NCBI RefSeq assembly: GCF_003217325.1
Contig: NZ_QJTI01000018.1
Coordinates: 1-64,000 of the forward strand
Length of the DNA: 64,000 bases
Source of the DNA: Rhodopseudomonas faecalis
GTDB lineage: Bacteria > Pseudomonadota > Alphaproteobacteria > Rhizobiales > Xanthobacteraceae
Reading direction: 5' to 3'
Part shown: piece by piece, positions 36,715 through 47,929 of the stretch
Layout of the letters: every line of letters begins with the position of its first letter
Position numbering within the stretch: position 1 is the stretch's first letter
Translations under genes and position numbers: made by a program
The notes under the pieces: model-generated
Seen by the model: only the letters and a program-made list of their open reading frames with translations
Database searches by the model: none
What the model was told of the DNA's origin: nothing

Positions 36715-39700
36715 GTGTGCAGTCCATGAACATGATGACTTCGATCGACACCGCGACGACGGCGGACGACAGCAACAATGACGCGCTGTGGTACAAGGAC
36801 GCCATCATCTACCAGCTGCATGTCAAGGCGTTTGCCGACAGCAACAAGGACGGCATCGGCGATTTCGCCGGGCTGACCGAAAAGCTCGATTACCTGCAGG
36901 ACCTCGGCGTCACCACGCTGTGGCTGTTGCCGTTCTACCCCTCGCCTGGCCGCGACGACGGCTACGACATTGCCGATTACGGTTCGATCAATCCCGATTT
37001 CGGCACGATGAAGGATTTTCGGCGCTTCATCACCGAAGCCAAGAAGCGCAAGCTGCGCGTCATCACCGAATTGGTGATCAATCACACCTCCGATCAGCAC
37101 CCGTGGTTCAAGCGGGCGCGGCGCAGCGAGAAGAATTCCAGCGCGCGCAATTGGTATGTGTGGAGCGACACCGACCAAAAATATGCCGGCACCCGCATCA
37201 TTTTCACCGACACCGAGAAGTCGAATTGGACCTGGGACCCGGAAGCCGGCCAGTTCTACTGGCATCGGTTCTTCTCGCACCAGCCCGACCTCAATTTCGA
37301 CAATCCGCGCGTGGTGCGCGCGGTGGAGCAGGTGATGAAACGCTGGCTCGATGCCGGGGTCGATGGCTTCCGGCTCGATGCCATCCCCTATCTGTGCGAG
37401 CGCGACGGCACCAACAACGAGAATTTGCCGGAAACGCACGCCGTCATCAAAGCGCTGCGCCGCGCACTCGACGCCTATGCCAAGGACAAGGTGCTGCTCG
37501 CCGAAGCCAATCAATGGCCCGAGGACGTGCAGCATTATTTTGGCGACGGCGACGAATGCCACATGGCTTATCACTTCCCGCTGATGCCGCGGTTCTATAT
37601 GGCGATCGCCCAGGAGGACCGTTTCCCGATCACCGACATTTTGCGCCAGACGCCCGACATTCCGAAGAATTGTCAGTGGGCGCTGTTCCTGCGCAACCAT
37701 GACGAACTGACGCTGGAAATGGTCACCGATGTCGAGCGCGATTATCTGTGGTCGACCTATGCCCACGACCCGCGCGCCCGCATCAATCTCGGCATCCGCC
37801 GCCGGCTGGCGCCGCTGATGGACAATGACCGCCGCAAGATCGAGCTGATGAACTCGCTGCTGCTGTCGTTCCCGGGCACGCCGATCATCTATTACGGCGA
37901 CGAGATCGGCATGGGCGACAACATCTATCTCGGCGACCGCAACGGCGTGCGCACGCCGATGCAATGGACCCCGGATCGCAATGGCGGCTTCTCGCGTGCC
38001 GATCCGGCACGGCTCTATGCGCCGATGATCATGGACCCGGTCTATGGCTATGAGGCGGTCAATGTCGAGGCACAGTCGCGCAGCCTGTCATCGCTGCTCA
38101 GCGCCACCAAGCGGCTGATCTCAGTACGCAAATCAACGCTGGCGTTTGGCCGCGGCACCATGACGTTCATCCGCCCGGCCAACCGCGCGGTGCTGGCCTA
38201 TGTCCGTCAATACCAAGACGAAGTGATCCTGTGCGTCGCCAACCTGTCGCGCTCGGCGCAGGCCACCGAACTCGACCTGTCGCCGTGGAAGGAGCGCATT
38301 CCGCAGGAAATGCTCGGCCGCAGCCGTTTTCCGGCGATCGGCGAACTGCCTTACATGATCACGCTCGGCCCCTATGGCTTCTATTGGTTCCGGCTGATCG
38401 AGCGCGTCGCCGACGAACACGTTGCGCCCCATAGCCTGGTGCCGGAATTCGAGACCCTGGTGGTGCCGTACGGCTCGTCCTGGATGACGCTGGCGCGCAC
38501 CCGCGGCGTGTTCGAGCGCGATGTGCTGCCCGGCTTCCTGTCGCGCAGCCGCTGGTTCCCGGAGCGCAATCCGCGCGCGATCGTGCCGCGCCTGACCTCG
38601 GCGATTCCGGTGTGCATCGAGGGCGACAACCGGCCGTGGATGATCTTCTTCGAGGCCACGGTGCGCGGTGTCACCGGGCGCTACGTGCTGCCGATGAAGA
38701 TCGACTGGGTGCGGTTCGACCGCGAGCGCTACAATCCGCGCGCGTTCTCCGCGGTACGCCAGGGCGCGCGCGAAGGCACCCTGCTCGACGTCGCGACCGA
38801 CACCGAGTTCGTGGCGCTGCTGCTGCAATGCCTGCGCGATCGGCTCTGCGTCGAGCACGATGGCATGAAGCTGATGTACCATCCCACGGAACGGCTGGCG
38901 GAATTGCCGCCGAAGGCACCCGAGCATATCCGCGCGGTGGAGACCGAACAGTCGAACTCGACCGCGCTGGTCGACACCGATTACGTGGTCAAGACCTATC
39001 GCCGGCTCGACGACGGTCTTAATCCGGAAATCGAGATGGGCCGGTTCTTGACCGACGTCGCCGGCTTCGCCAACACACCGGCGCTGCTCGGCAGCGTCGA
39101 ATATCACGAGGGCGACAGCGCCAGCGCGATCGCGGTGGTCCATGCCTTTGTGCAGAACCAGGGCGATGGCTGGAGTGTGACCTCGGCCTATCTCGACCGC
39201 TATCTCGACGAGCAACGGCTGTCGACCGAGAACGAACAGCCGGAGGAAAGCGAGCAGCAGATGCTGTATCTGCGGCTGATGGCGCAGACCGGCAAGCGGG
39301 TCGCCGAGCTGCATCTGGCGCTGGGCAGCCACCCGGAAATCGCCGATTTCGCACCGGAGCCGATCAGCGCGGCGCAGGCCGAGGCCTCGATCGACGAAGT
39401 CGCCGCGGCTGCCGATCGGGTGATCGCCGAGCTGCTCCGCAAGCGGGAGCAGCTGCGCGAGCCGGAGCGGCTGCTGGTCGACCGGCTGCTGGCGCAACGC
39501 GATCAGATCAAGCCGCAGCTCGCGGCGCTGTTTCCGCGCGGAGAGGCCGGGCTCAGCATCCGCCATCATGGCGATTTCCATCTCGGCCAGATGCTGATCG
39601 TCAAGGATGACGTCTGCATCATCGATTTCGAGGGCGAACCACGGCGCAGCCTCGCCGAACGGCGGCGCAAGGCACCGCCAGCCCGCGACGTCGCCGGGCT

Positions 39701-40028
39701 GCTGCGCTCGATCGATTATTCCACGACCGCGGCGCTGGAGCGCGCCCGGCAGAGCGCCCCTGAGGAGCATGGCCGGCTCGCCGCCGCGCTGGAGGCCTGG
39801 CGCGGCCGCGCCAGTGCCGCTTTTCTCAGCGCCTACCGCGAGACGATGGATGACAACGGGCTATGGCCGGCCGAGCGGCACGCAGCGGATGGGATTCTTG
39901 ACTTCTTCCTGTTAGAGAAAGCGTTGTACGAGATCGAATATGAACTGGCGCATCGGCCGGACTGGCTGCGCGTCCCATTGGCCGGCGCCGTTCGGATTTT
40001 GGCGCCGCGCAACGAGGAGGTGACATGA
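36702..40028 (+). CDS. treS: Trehalose synthase–maltokinase fusion
   Basis: A 1108-residue fusion. Residues 27–560 are trehalose synthase (GH13_16), interconverting trehalose and maltose: [11 protein letters not shown] with nucleophile D226, [11 protein letters not shown] with E268, [10 protein letters not shown] with D334. Residues from about 570 are maltokinase (Pep2/Mak), phosphorylating maltose to maltose-1-phosphate with [14 protein letters not shown] and [18 protein letters not shown] are the kinase signatures. The fused enzyme turns trehalose into the GlgE substrate in one polypeptide; such fusions are widespread in Proteobacteria. The ATG at 36702 lies inside the glgE end, and 36726 is an alternative start. 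It overlaps glgB by 4 bases. Confidence 0.95.
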   Translation: MSGLSVQSMNMMTSIDTATTADDSNNDALWYKDAIIYQLHVKAFADSNKDGIGDFAGLTEKLDYLQDLGVTTLWLLPFYPSPGRDDGYDIADYGSINPDFGTMKDFRRFITEAKKRKLRVITELVINHTSDQHPWFKRARRSEKNSSARNWYVWSDTDQKYAGTRIIFTDTEKSNWTWDPEAGQFYWHRFFSHQPDLNFDNPRVVRAVEQVMKRWLDAGVDGFRLDAIPYLCERDGTNNENLPETHAVIKALRRALDAYAKDKVLLAEANQWPEDVQHYFGDGDECHMAYHFPLMPRFYMAIAQEDRFPITDILRQTPDIPKNCQWALFLRNHDELTLEMVTDVERDYLWSTYAHDPRARINLGIRRRLAPLMDNDRRKIELMNSLLLSFPGTPIIYYGDEIGMGDNIYLGDRNGVRTPMQWTPDRNGGFSRADPARLYAPMIMDPVYGYEAVNVEAQSRSLSSLLSATKRLISVRKSTLAFGRGTMTFIRPANRAVLAYVRQYQDEVILCVANLSRSAQATELDLSPWKERIPQEMLGRSRFPAIGELPYMITLGPYGFYWFRLIERVADEHVAPHSLVPEFETLVVPYGSSWMTLARTRGVFERDVLPGFLSRSRWFPERNPRAIVPRLTSAIPVCIEGDNRPWMIFFEATVRGVTGRYVLPMKIDWVRFDRERYNPRAFSAVRQGAREGTLLDVATDTEFVALLLQCLRDRLCVEHDGMKLMYHPTERLAELPPKAPEHIRAVETEQSNSTALVDTDYVVKTYRRLDDGLNPEIEMGRFLTDVAGFANTPALLGSVEYHEGDSASAIAVVHAFVQNQGDGWSVTSAYLDRYLDEQRLSTENEQPEESEQQMLYLRLMAQTGKRVAELHLALGSHPEIADFAPEPISAAQAEASIDEVAAAADRVIAELLRKREQLREPERLLVDRLLAQRDQIKPQLAALFPRGEAGLSIRHHGDFHLGQMLIVKDDVCIIDFEGEPRRSLAERRRKAPPARDVAGLLRSIDYSTTAALERARQSAPEEHGRLAAALEAWRGRASAAFLSAYRETMDDNGLWPAERHAADGILDFFLLEKALYEIEYELAHRPDWLRVPLAGAVRILAPRNEEVT

Positions 40029-42175
40029 TTGCGAAGCTGCCCGATGAGGCCTACGCGATCGTGGAAGGTCGCCATGCTGACCCGTTCCGCTATCTCGGTC
40101 CGCACCGGGACAATGATCTGACCGTGGTGCGGGCATTTCTGCCCAATGCCGCCAGCGTCGATGCCGTGGACGAGCATGGCGACTGCGCCGCGCTCGAGCG
40201 GGTGCATGATGCCGGGCTGTTCATCGGGGCGCTGCCGAACGGTTCAAGCCGCTATCAGCTGCGCGCCCGGTTTGGTGATACCACCATCGATCTGGAAGAC
40301 CCCTACCGATTTCCGCCGATCCTGACCGATTTCGATCTCTATCTGCTCGGCGAAGGCACCCATCTCAAACTGTACGACAAGCTCGGCGCCCATCCGATGA
40401 CGCTGGACGGCGTCAATGGCGTCGGCTTTGTGGTGCTGGCGCCCAATGCCCGCCGCGTCAGCGTGGTCGGCGATTTCAATTTCTGGGACTCGCGGCGCCA
40501 TCCGATGCGGGTGCGCGGCAACGGCTATTGGGAGCTGTTCGTGCCGCACGCCATCGCCGGCGACCGCTACAAATTCGAGATCGTCGGCCCGAATGGCGCG
40601 GTGCTGCCACAAAAATCCGACCCGCTGGCCTTTGCCACCGAGCTGCGGCCGAGCACCGCCTCGATCGTGCTTGATCCCGCGCAGGTGCCGACGCCGCGTC
40701 CATCCGCCAACGGCATCAACGCGCTGTCGGCGCCGATGTCGATCTATGAGGTCCATCTCGGCTCCTGGCGGCGCAAGGACGGCAATGGCTGGCTGACCTA
40801 CCGCGAGCTGGCCGACACCCTGCCCGCTTACGCCCGCGACATGGGCTTTACCCATCTGGAATTCCTGCCGGTCAGCGAGCATCCGTTCGATGGCTCCTGG
40901 GGCTATCAGCCGACCGGGCTGTTCGCGCCGACCAGCCGGTTCGGCAGCCCGGCCGATTTCGCGGCGCTGGTCGATGCCTGCCACCGCGAAGGGCTCGGCG
41001 TGCTGCTCGACTGGGTGCCCGGCCATTTCCCGGATGACGCCCATGGCCTCGCCAATTTCGACGGTACCGCGCTCTATGAGCACGTCAACCCGCTGCAGGG
41101 CCGCCATCTCGACTGGGGCACGCTGATCTACAATTACGGCCGCACCGAAGTGGTGAACTTCCTGGTCGCCAATGCGCTGTTCTGGCTGGACCGCTATGCC
41201 ATTGACGGGCTGCGCGTCGATGCGGTGGCCTCGATGCTGTATCTCGACTACAGCCGCCCGGAAGGCGGCTGGATTCCCAACAAATATGGCGGCCGCGAAA
41301 ATCTGGAAGCGATCGCCTTCCTGCGCAATTTCAACCGCGAAGTGTTCGGCCGCTTCCCGCAAGCCACCACCGCCGCCGAGGAATCCACTGCCTGGCCGCA
41401 GGTGTCGCAGCCGATCGAACATGGCGGGCTCGGCTTCGGCTACAAGTGGAACATGGGCTGGATGCACGACACGCTGGATTACATCAGCAAGGACCCGATC
41501 TACCGCAAATATCATCACGGTCAGATCCTGTTCGGCCTGCACTACGCGTTTTCGGAAAACTTCATCCTGCCGCTGTCGCATGACGAGGTGGTGCACGGCA
41601 AACGATCGATCCTCGGCCGGATGCCCGGCGATCCCTGGCAGCGCTTTGCCAATCTGCGCGCCTATTACGCCTTCATGTTCGCCCATCCCGGCAAGAAGCT
41701 GATGTTCATGGGCTGCGAATTCGGCCAGGAGCGCGAGTGGAATCACGATCAGTCGCTGGACTGGCACCTCTTGGAGCAGGACAGCCACCGCGGCATCCAA
41801 TCGCTGGTGCGCGACCTGAACGGCCTGTACCGCACCCTGCCGGCGCTGCACGAATGCGATTGCGACCCGTTCGGCTTTGAATGGATCATCACCGATGATG
41901 GCGATCGCAACGTGTTCGCCTGGATCAGAAAGGGCAATGATGCGCGCGACCGCTGCCTGGTGATCGCCAATTTCTCGCCGAACGTCTATCACGACTACAA
42001 GGTGCGAGTGCCGTTCCCCGGCGCCTGGCGCGAAGTGTTCAATTCCGACTCGGCGCATTATGGCGGCAGCAATGTCGGCAATGTCGGCGAGGTGGAAGCC
42101 ACTGGCCTTGTGCCCGAACTGTGCGTGACCGTGCCGCCGCTTGCGGTCATCTATCTGGTGCCTGAACGGCCATGA
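40025..42175 (+). CDS. glgB: 1,4-alpha-glucan branching enzyme
   Basis: A 716-residue GH13_9 branching enzyme making alpha-1,6 branches in glucan. A first CBM48-type domain (about 1–100) and a second (105–225) precede the barrel with [17 protein letters not shown], the nucleophile in [15 protein letters not shown], the acid in [10 protein letters not shown] and [14 protein letters not shown]. The ATG overlaps the treS stop (ATGA) and has an ideal GAGGAGG upstream. It completes the GlgE route: trehalose to maltose-1-phosphate to linear glucan to branched glucan. Confidence 0.96.
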   Translation: MIAKLPDEAYAIVEGRHADPFRYLGPHRDNDLTVVRAFLPNAASVDAVDEHGDCAALERVHDAGLFIGALPNGSSRYQLRARFGDTTIDLEDPYRFPPILTDFDLYLLGEGTHLKLYDKLGAHPMTLDGVNGVGFVVLAPNARRVSVVGDFNFWDSRRHPMRVRGNGYWELFVPHAIAGDRYKFEIVGPNGAVLPQKSDPLAFATELRPSTASIVLDPAQVPTPRPSANGINALSAPMSIYEVHLGSWRRKDGNGWLTYRELADTLPAYARDMGFTHLEFLPVSEHPFDGSWGYQPTGLFAPTSRFGSPADFAALVDACHREGLGVLLDWVPGHFPDDAHGLANFDGTALYEHVNPLQGRHLDWGTLIYNYGRTEVVNFLVANALFWLDRYAIDGLRVDAVASMLYLDYSRPEGGWIPNKYGGRENLEAIAFLRNFNREVFGRFPQATTAAEESTAWPQVSQPIEHGGLGFGYKWNMGWMHDTLDYISKDPIYRKYHHGQILFGLHYAFSENFILPLSHDEVVHGKRSILGRMPGDPWQRFANLRAYYAFMFAHPGKKLMFMGCEFGQEREWNHDQSLDWHLLEQDSHRGIQSLVRDLNGLYRTLPALHECDCDPFGFEWIITDDGDRNVFAWIRKGNDARDRCLVIANFSPNVYHDYKVRVPFPGAWREVFNSDSAHYGGSNVGNVGEVEATGLVPELCVTVPPLAVIYLVPERP

Positions 42176-44256
42176 TGCGGTTGTCGGCCGGCTGCGCGGC
42201 CCGGCTCGGCGCGAGTTGGGATGGCCGCGGCACCAATTTCGCGCTGTTCTCGGCCAACGCCACCAAGGTGGAATTGTGCCTGTTCGACAGCCAGGGCCGG
42301 CGCGAGCTGGACCGCATCACCCTGCCCGAACGCACCGAAGACGTCTGGCACGGCTATCTGCATGACGTCACGCCGGGCCAACTGTATGGCTACCGCGTGC
42401 ACGGCCCCTATGAGCCCGAGCTCGGCCACCGCTTCAACGCCCACAAGCTGCTGCTCGATCCTTATGCCAAACGGCTCGCCGGCCGGCTGGTGTGGAGCGA
42501 CGCGCATTTCGCCTATCGCGCCGGCAGCCCGCGTGAGGATCTGTCATTCGACCGCCGCGACAATGCCCGCGGCGTGCCGAAAGCCGTGGTGGTGGACGAA
42601 ACCGCCACCGCCGGCCGCCAAGAACCGCGGCCGCAGATTCCCTGGGAAGACACCATCATCTACGAGGCGCATGTCAAAGGCCTCACCGAAATGCACCCCG
42701 ACGTGCCGCCCAATCTGCGCGGCAGTTTCGGCGCGCTGGCGTCGCCGGCGATGATCGCGCATTTCAAGCGGCTCGGCGTCACCACCATCGAGCTGTTGCC
42801 GATCCATGGCCTGATCGATGACCGGCATCTGATCGAGCGCAAGCTGTCGAATTATTGGGGCTACAACACTCTGGCGTTCTTTGCGCCCGAGGAGCGCTAC
42901 AGCCCGCACGACAACGCGCTCGATGCATTCCGCACCACCGTGGCGCGGCTGCACGACGCCGGCATCGAAGTGCTGCTCGACGTGGTCTATAACCACACCG
43001 CCGAGGGCAATCATCTGGGGCCGACGCTGTCGTTCCGCGGCATCGACAACGCCTCATATTACTGGCTGCACCAGGAAAACCGCCGCTACTACGACGACTT
43101 CACCGGCTGCGGCAATTCGCTCAATGTCAGCCATCCGCGCGTGTTGCAGATGGTGATGGACAGTTTGCGCTATTGGGTCGAGACCTGCCATGTCGATGGC
43201 TTCCGCTTCGACCTCGCCACCACGCTCGCGCGCGGCCCGAGCGGCTATGATCGCAATGGCAGCTTCTTTGCCGCCGTGCGGCAGGATCCGGTGCTGGCCC
43301 ATGTCAAGCTGATCGCCGAGCCCTGGGACCTCGGCCTGGGCGGCTATCAGGTCGGCGGCTTCCCCTCGCAATGGTCGGAGTGGAACGATCGCTACCGCAG
43401 CCTGCTGCGGCGCTATTGGGGCGGCGAAGGCAGCCTGATCGGCGAAATCTCGCGGCGCATGACCGGCTCGTCCGACCTTTATCATCGCGACGGCCGCAAG
43501 CCGCGCGCCAGCATCAACTACGTCACCGTGCATGACGGTTTCACGCTCGCCGACCTGTACAGCTACAATCACAAATACAATCTCGCCAATGGCGAGGACA
43601 ATCGCGACGGCTCCAACAACAACGACAGCTGGAATTGCGGCCATGAGGGCCCAACCACCAATGCCGCCGTGCAGGCGCTGCGGCTGCAGCTGCGCAAGAA
43701 CCAGCTCGCCTGCCTGATGCTGGCACAGGGCGTGCCGCTGCTGCTGGCCGGCGACGAGGTCGGCAATTCGCAGAACGGCAACAACAACGCCTATTGTCAG
43801 GACAACGAGGTCGGCTGGGTCGGCTGGGAAGGGCTTGGTACCCCGCACGACGATCTGATCGATTTCATCGCACGGCTCACCGAGCTGCGCCGCCGTTTTC
43901 CGCAGCTCCGTGCCAATCGCTGGCTCGACGGCCGGCGCAGCGACGGCTCCTATGGCGTGCTGTGGCTGACGCCGAACGCCGAGGAAATGAATGAGCACGA
44001 CTGGGCCTATCCCGACGGCCGCTTTCTTGCTTATGTGCTGGGGCCGACCGACCCCGGCTTCGCCGCGCTGTTCATCGTGCTCAATGCCGCCGCGCAGCCG
44101 ATCGGCTTCACGCTGCCCAAGCTGCCGGAATATCACGTGTGGCGGCAATTGCTCGACACCACAGATGAACGCGCCGTGATTGCACCGTTCGCCTCGGGCG
44201 CAAGCAGCACAGCGCCGCCGCGCTCGGTGCTGGTGTTCGCCGGCTCGGTGGCCTGA
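42172..44256 (+). CDS. glgX: Glycogen debranching enzyme GlgX
   Basis: A 694-residue GH13_11 isoamylase-type enzyme removing short alpha-1,6 branches from glucan. The N-terminal carbohydrate-binding module shows [19 protein letters not shown] and VELCLFD, diagnostic of GlgX rather than TreZ. The barrel has [25 protein letters not shown] (nucleophile), LIAEPWDLG (acid) and [14 protein letters not shown]. The ATG overlaps the glgB stop by 4 bases. With MalQ and the GH15 enzyme it provides the breakdown arm of the same locus. Confidence 0.95.
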   Translation: MMRLSAGCAARLGASWDGRGTNFALFSANATKVELCLFDSQGRRELDRITLPERTEDVWHGYLHDVTPGQLYGYRVHGPYEPELGHRFNAHKLLLDPYAKRLAGRLVWSDAHFAYRAGSPREDLSFDRRDNARGVPKAVVVDETATAGRQEPRPQIPWEDTIIYEAHVKGLTEMHPDVPPNLRGSFGALASPAMIAHFKRLGVTTIELLPIHGLIDDRHLIERKLSNYWGYNTLAFFAPEERYSPHDNALDAFRTTVARLHDAGIEVLLDVVYNHTAEGNHLGPTLSFRGIDNASYYWLHQENRRYYDDFTGCGNSLNVSHPRVLQMVMDSLRYWVETCHVDGFRFDLATTLARGPSGYDRNGSFFAAVRQDPVLAHVKLIAEPWDLGLGGYQVGGFPSQWSEWNDRYRSLLRRYWGGEGSLIGEISRRMTGSSDLYHRDGRKPRASINYVTVHDGFTLADLYSYNHKYNLANGEDNRDGSNNNDSWNCGHEGPTTNAAVQALRLQLRKNQLACLMLAQGVPLLLAGDEVGNSQNGNNNAYCQDNEVGWVGWEGLGTPHDDLIDFIARLTELRRRFPQLRANRWLDGRRSDGSYGVLWLTPNAEEMNEHDWAYPDGRFLAYVLGPTDPGFAALFIVLNAAAQPIGFTLPKLPEYHVWRQLLDTTDERAVIAPFASGASSTAPPRSVLVFAGSVA

Positions 44257-44352
44257 GGCCCTTCCCCGCGCTACCCGCGCGGAACTATTTTCGTCAGCAC
44301 GACTTGCATCAACGGGCCGCCACCGGCGGAAACGTCACCGCGAACCGTTGTC

Positions 44353-47142
44353 ATGCCTCCCGCCATTCCGCTCGCGACCTATCGCCTGCAGCTCACCGCA
44401 GAATCTGGCTTCGACGCCGCCGCCGCGATCGTGCCTTATCTAAAGGCCCTCGGCATCAGCCATCTCTACGCCTCGCCATTCATGACGGCGCGCGCCGGCT
44501 CCACCCATGGCTATGACATCATCGACCACACCGCGCTCAACCCGCAGCTTGGCGGCGAACCAGCATTCGAGCGCCTGGCGGCAGCGCTCAAGCAGCACGA
44601 TCTCGGCCTGATCCTCGATTTCGTGCCCAATCATGTCGGCGTTCATTTTGACGATAATCCATGGTGGCTGGATGTGCTGGAATGGGGACCGGCCTCGCCC
44701 CATGCTGACTCGTTCGACATCGATTGGGATATCCTGCCGCACCGCTCGCGCGACGGCGTGTTGCTGCCGATCATCGGCAGTTCCTATGGCGAAGCGCTGG
44801 AGCGCGGCGAGATCGAGCTGCGCTATGATGCCGACCAGGCCAGCTTCTCGGCCTGGTACTATCAGCACCGGCTGCCGATCGCGCCCGAGCGCTACCGCGA
44901 CATTCTGCGTACCGTGGTCAAGACCACCCATGCCGAAGCCAGCGCCACAGGCCGCGCCATCCTCGAACTCGTGGCGCGCTATGCCGGACTGAAGCAGCCG
45001 GACCGCGCCAGCGCGCCGGCGTTCCGGCACAGCCTGCGCCAGATTCCCGGCGCCACTGATCTGATCGCGCGCGGGCTTGACGCTTACCTTGCCGGCGAAG
45101 GCCGCCCGGCGCAAACCCAGGCGCTGCATCTTTTGCTGGAACGGCAGCATTATCAGCTCGGCCATTGGCGATTGGCGGCGAGCGAGATCAACTACCGGCG
45201 CTTTTTCGACGTCAACACGCTGGCGGGCCTGCGCGTCGAGGACGCCTCAACTTTCGACGCGATCCATGGATTGGTGCAGCGGCTGGTGACTGAGGGCAAG
45301 CTGCACGGGCTGCGGCTTGATCATATCGACGGCCTGCACGACCCGGCGCAGTATTTTGTACGGCTCAGGCGGCTGCTGCGCGACGCGCGCGGCGGCGTCA
45401 CCTCGCCATTCTATATGGTGATCGAAAAGATTCTCGGCGAGCATGAGACCTTGCCGCGCTTTGCCGGCGTGCATGGCACCACCGGCTATGAATGGCTCAA
45501 TATCATCAGCCGCGTGCTGGTCGATGGCGCCGGCCTTGGCGCACTCGATGAGGTGTGGCGCCAGATCAGCAACCGCGCCCCGGATTTTCCGCCGGTGCTG
45601 CGCGAGGCCAAGCGCCGGGTGCTGCAAACGCTGCTGCTCAGCGAATTCACGGTGTTGGCGCGATTGCTGGCGCGGATCGCCGGCGGCCATTATTCGACGC
45701 GCGACTTTGCCGCGAGCAGCCTGCGCCAAGCGCTGGAACTCTATGTGCTGCACTTTCCGGTGTATCGCACCTATCTCAACGCGGCAGGACCGACCGCGCC
45801 AGACCGCGCGCTGATCGCCGACACGATCGAGCGCGCGCGCGCCGATTGGTTCGCCCCCGATGAAGGCCTGTTTGATTTTCTGCGCGAGGTGCTGACGCTC
45901 GATCTGATCAAGCGCGGCACCACCACGCACAGCAAGCGCCGGGTGCGGCGATTTGCGCTGAAACTGCAGCAATTCACTGGGCCGACCATGGCGAAGTCGC
46001 TGGAGGACACCGCGTTCTATCGCTACCACCGGCTGCTGGCGCTCAATGAGGTCGGCGGCGATCCATCGGCAGCCGCCCTGCCGATCGACGCCTTCCATGA
46101 GATGATGCGCAAGCGCGCCATCGATTGGCCGCACGGCCTAACCGCGACCGCCACCCACGACACCAAGCGCGGCGAAGACACCCGGGCGCGGCTGCTGGCG
46201 CTGGCTGAATTGCCCGGCGAATGGACCGCGGCGGTCGCGCGCTGGAAGGTGCTCAACGCCCCGCATCTGACCATCGACAATACGACCCGCGCGCCGTCGG
46301 CGCCTTTTGAATACATGCTGTATCAGACCCTGCTCGGCGCCTGGCCGCTGCAGCCCGAGCCGGATTTCACCGCACGGATTCAGGCCTATGCGCAGAAGGC
46401 GGCGCGCGAAGCCAAGCAGCAGACCAGCTGGCTCAATCCCCATGCCGGCTATGAAGCCGGTGTGCGCGGTTTCATTGAACGGATTCTCGATCCCGGCCGC
46501 TCCGGCGACTTCATCGATCAGCTGCAAATGCTGGCGGAGCGCGTCGCGCTGCTCGGCGCGCTCAATTCGCTGGCGCAGCTGACGCTGAAAGCCACGCTGC
46601 CGGGCGTGCCGGACTTTTATCAAGGCGCCGAGTGGTGGGACCTGTCGCTGGTCGATCCCGACAATCGCCGCCCGGTCGATTTTGCCGCGCGCGCCGCGAT
46701 GCTGGATGATCTGCATCAGCCGGACTGGGCCGCGCTCGCCGATACATGGCGCGATGGCCGCATCAAACTGGCCTGGACCCACGAATTGCTGCGGCTGCGC
46801 GCAGCGCATCCGACGCTGTTCTCCGAAGGCAGTTATCAGCCGCTGCGCGTCGAAGGGCCGCTCGCCGACCGGGTGATTGCCTTTGCCCGCCGCCATGACC
46901 GCGAGGCGGTGATTGTCGCGATCGCCTGCAAGCTGGCGCCGCTCACCGATCAGGGCTGGCGCTGGCCGCGCGCCGATGATTTTGCCGGTGCGGTGCTGCT
47001 CGATAGCTATCAGATCGATGATCATCGCGACGGCCAGAAGCTGGCGCTGGCCGATTTGTTTGCAAACCTGCCGGTCGCGGTGCGGCGCGCGCGTTATCGC
47101 GGCAAGCTCGGGCCGTCGCGGCTGCGGCGGACACGGAGCTGA
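44353..47142 (+). CDS. treY: Maltooligosyl trehalose synthase
   Basis: A 929-residue GH13_26 enzyme converting the reducing-end alpha-1,4 bond of maltodextrin to alpha,alpha-1,1, giving maltooligosyl trehalose. It starts IPLATYRLQLTAESGFDAA, followed by GISHLYASPFMTARAGSTHGYD, ILDFVPNHVGV, GLRLDHIDGLHDP (nucleophile region) and TGYEWLNIISR, all typical of TreY. TreZ normally releases trehalose from its product and is usually a neighbour; it is absent here. The 96-base gap after glgX contains GGAAC at 44281 but no proper -10 element. A strong hairpin follows the stop codon. Confidence 0.95.
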   Translation: MPPAIPLATYRLQLTAESGFDAAAAIVPYLKALGISHLYASPFMTARAGSTHGYDIIDHTALNPQLGGEPAFERLAAALKQHDLGLILDFVPNHVGVHFDDNPWWLDVLEWGPASPHADSFDIDWDILPHRSRDGVLLPIIGSSYGEALERGEIELRYDADQASFSAWYYQHRLPIAPERYRDILRTVVKTTHAEASATGRAILELVARYAGLKQPDRASAPAFRHSLRQIPGATDLIARGLDAYLAGEGRPAQTQALHLLLERQHYQLGHWRLAASEINYRRFFDVNTLAGLRVEDASTFDAIHGLVQRLVTEGKLHGLRLDHIDGLHDPAQYFVRLRRLLRDARGGVTSPFYMVIEKILGEHETLPRFAGVHGTTGYEWLNIISRVLVDGAGLGALDEVWRQISNRAPDFPPVLREAKRRVLQTLLLSEFTVLARLLARIAGGHYSTRDFAASSLRQALELYVLHFPVYRTYLNAAGPTAPDRALIADTIERARADWFAPDEGLFDFLREVLTLDLIKRGTTTHSKRRVRRFALKLQQFTGPTMAKSLEDTAFYRYHRLLALNEVGGDPSAAALPIDAFHEMMRKRAIDWPHGLTATATHDTKRGEDTRARLLALAELPGEWTAAVARWKVLNAPHLTIDNTTRAPSAPFEYMLYQTLLGAWPLQPEPDFTARIQAYAQKAAREAKQQTSWLNPHAGYEAGVRGFIERILDPGRSGDFIDQLQMLAERVALLGALNSLAQLTLKATLPGVPDFYQGAEWWDLSLVDPDNRRPVDFAARAAMLDDLHQPDWAALADTWRDGRIKLAWTHELLRLRAAHPTLFSEGSYQPLRVEGPLADRVIAFARRHDREAVIVAIACKLAPLTDQGWRWPRADDFAGAVLLDSYQIDDHRDGQKLALADLFANLPVAVRRARYRGKLGPSRLRRTRS

Positions 47143-47165
47143 GCAACCACCATCCAGACAAGCAG

Positions 47166-47200
47166 AGGCCGTCCGGGATCGAGCGAGGGCCGGACGGCCT
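47166..47200 (+). terminator. Hairpin after treY, terminator-like
   Basis: A perfect 11-base-pair inverted repeat (47166–47176 with 47190–47200) around a 13-base loop, 24 bases after the treY stop. No T run follows, so it may stabilise the 3' end or act with Rho rather than as a classical intrinsic terminator. Confidence 0.5.
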
Positions 47201-47299
47201 TGGCGGTCTCGTGCCGAGCTGGTCGGTTCCCTACGCCGCTGGGATCGAGGCTGGCGCCACAAGGTTAACGAAACGTTACGGGCGCACTACGCACGATCC

Positions 47300-47611
47300 T
47301 CAGGGCTTTTTGTCCAGCAACAGCCGGCCGCGCTGCCGGATGGTGGCCTGCGTCACCTCGGCGAATTTCTGCAGCAGCCACGGCAGCACCACTTCGACCC
47401 GAACGTGATCATCGGCGACCTCGACCTGCCCGGCCGCGACCTGACCGAGCGCACGCGCGCGGAACATCATGCGGTCGCCGTCCCAGCGTTGCTCATCAAG
47501 CTTGAGGATCGGCACGCTGGCGGTGGCGCGCGCCAGTCCGGACTCGATCCGGCGCCGTGCTTCGTCGCGGCCAAGCCGGTGCGGAATCGAAACGATCAGC
47601 GGTGCTGACAT
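47300..47611 (-). CDS. Polyhydroxyalkanoic acid system (PHA_gran_rgn) family protein
   Basis: A 103-residue protein like the PHA system family: VSIPHRLGRDEARRRIESGLARA at the N-terminus, a beta-rich middle (RARALGQVAAGQVEV) and a C-terminal helix with WLLQKFAEVTQATIRQRG. Homologues are often near polyhydroxyalkanoate genes, hence the name; a direct function is not established. No PHA synthase or phasin gene lies in the window. It is divergent from the DUF3309 gene. Confidence 0.8.
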   Translation of the reverse strand: MSAPLIVSIPHRLGRDEARRRIESGLARATASVPILKLDEQRWDGDRMMFRARALGQVAAGQVEVADDHVRVEVVLPWLLQKFAEVTQATIRQRGRLLLDKKP

Positions 47612-47697
47612 CGGCGGATATCCCTGTGGTGTGAGCCCTCGGCAAATGTAGGTCGGCGCGCGGCGCAGACCAGAGGCGAGCTACGAGTTCATAGCCC

Positions 47698-47722
47698 GGA
47701 ACATTCGTCCCGGTCGTCCGTT
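47698..47722 (+). promoter_or_regulatory. EcfG-type promoter upstream of the DUF3309 gene
   Basis: GGAAC (47698–47702), 16 bases, CGTT (47719–47722). Exact consensus match, 42 bases before the ATG, the ideal distance for a short leader. Confidence 0.75.
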
Positions 47723-47764
47723 GGCGCTGCATTCAGCGGGGCACACGGGCTTGAGGAGAATGCC

Positions 47765-47929
47765 ATGTCGATCGGAACCATCATCCTGATCATTCTGATT
47801 ATCGCGCTGCTCGGCGGCTTCACCGGCGTCGGCGGCGGGCCGTTCTACGGCACCGGTTATTATGGCGGCGGCGGGCTGGGGCTGGTGATCGTGATCCTGC
47901 TGGTGCTGGTGCTGCTCGGCAAACTCTAG
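47765..47929 (+). CDS. DUF3309 small membrane protein
   Basis: A 54-residue, very hydrophobic protein: [18 protein letters not shown], a Gly/Tyr-rich middle ([15 protein letters not shown]) and a second hydrophobic stretch ending LLGKL. This is the DUF3309 family of small proteins with two membrane segments, common in alphaproteobacteria and often stress-induced; function unknown. GAGGAG lies just upstream of the ATG. An exact EcfG-type promoter precedes it. Its stop overlaps that of the convergent ligD by a few bases. Confidence 0.87.
   Translation: MSIGTIILIILIIALLGGFTGVGGGPFYGTGYYGGGGLGLVIVILLVLVLLGKL

Noticed and set aside
44281..44305. EcfG-type promoter before treY
   Set aside because: GGAAC is present but neither 16 nor 17 bases later is there a GTT; the sequence reads ACTT or CTTG.
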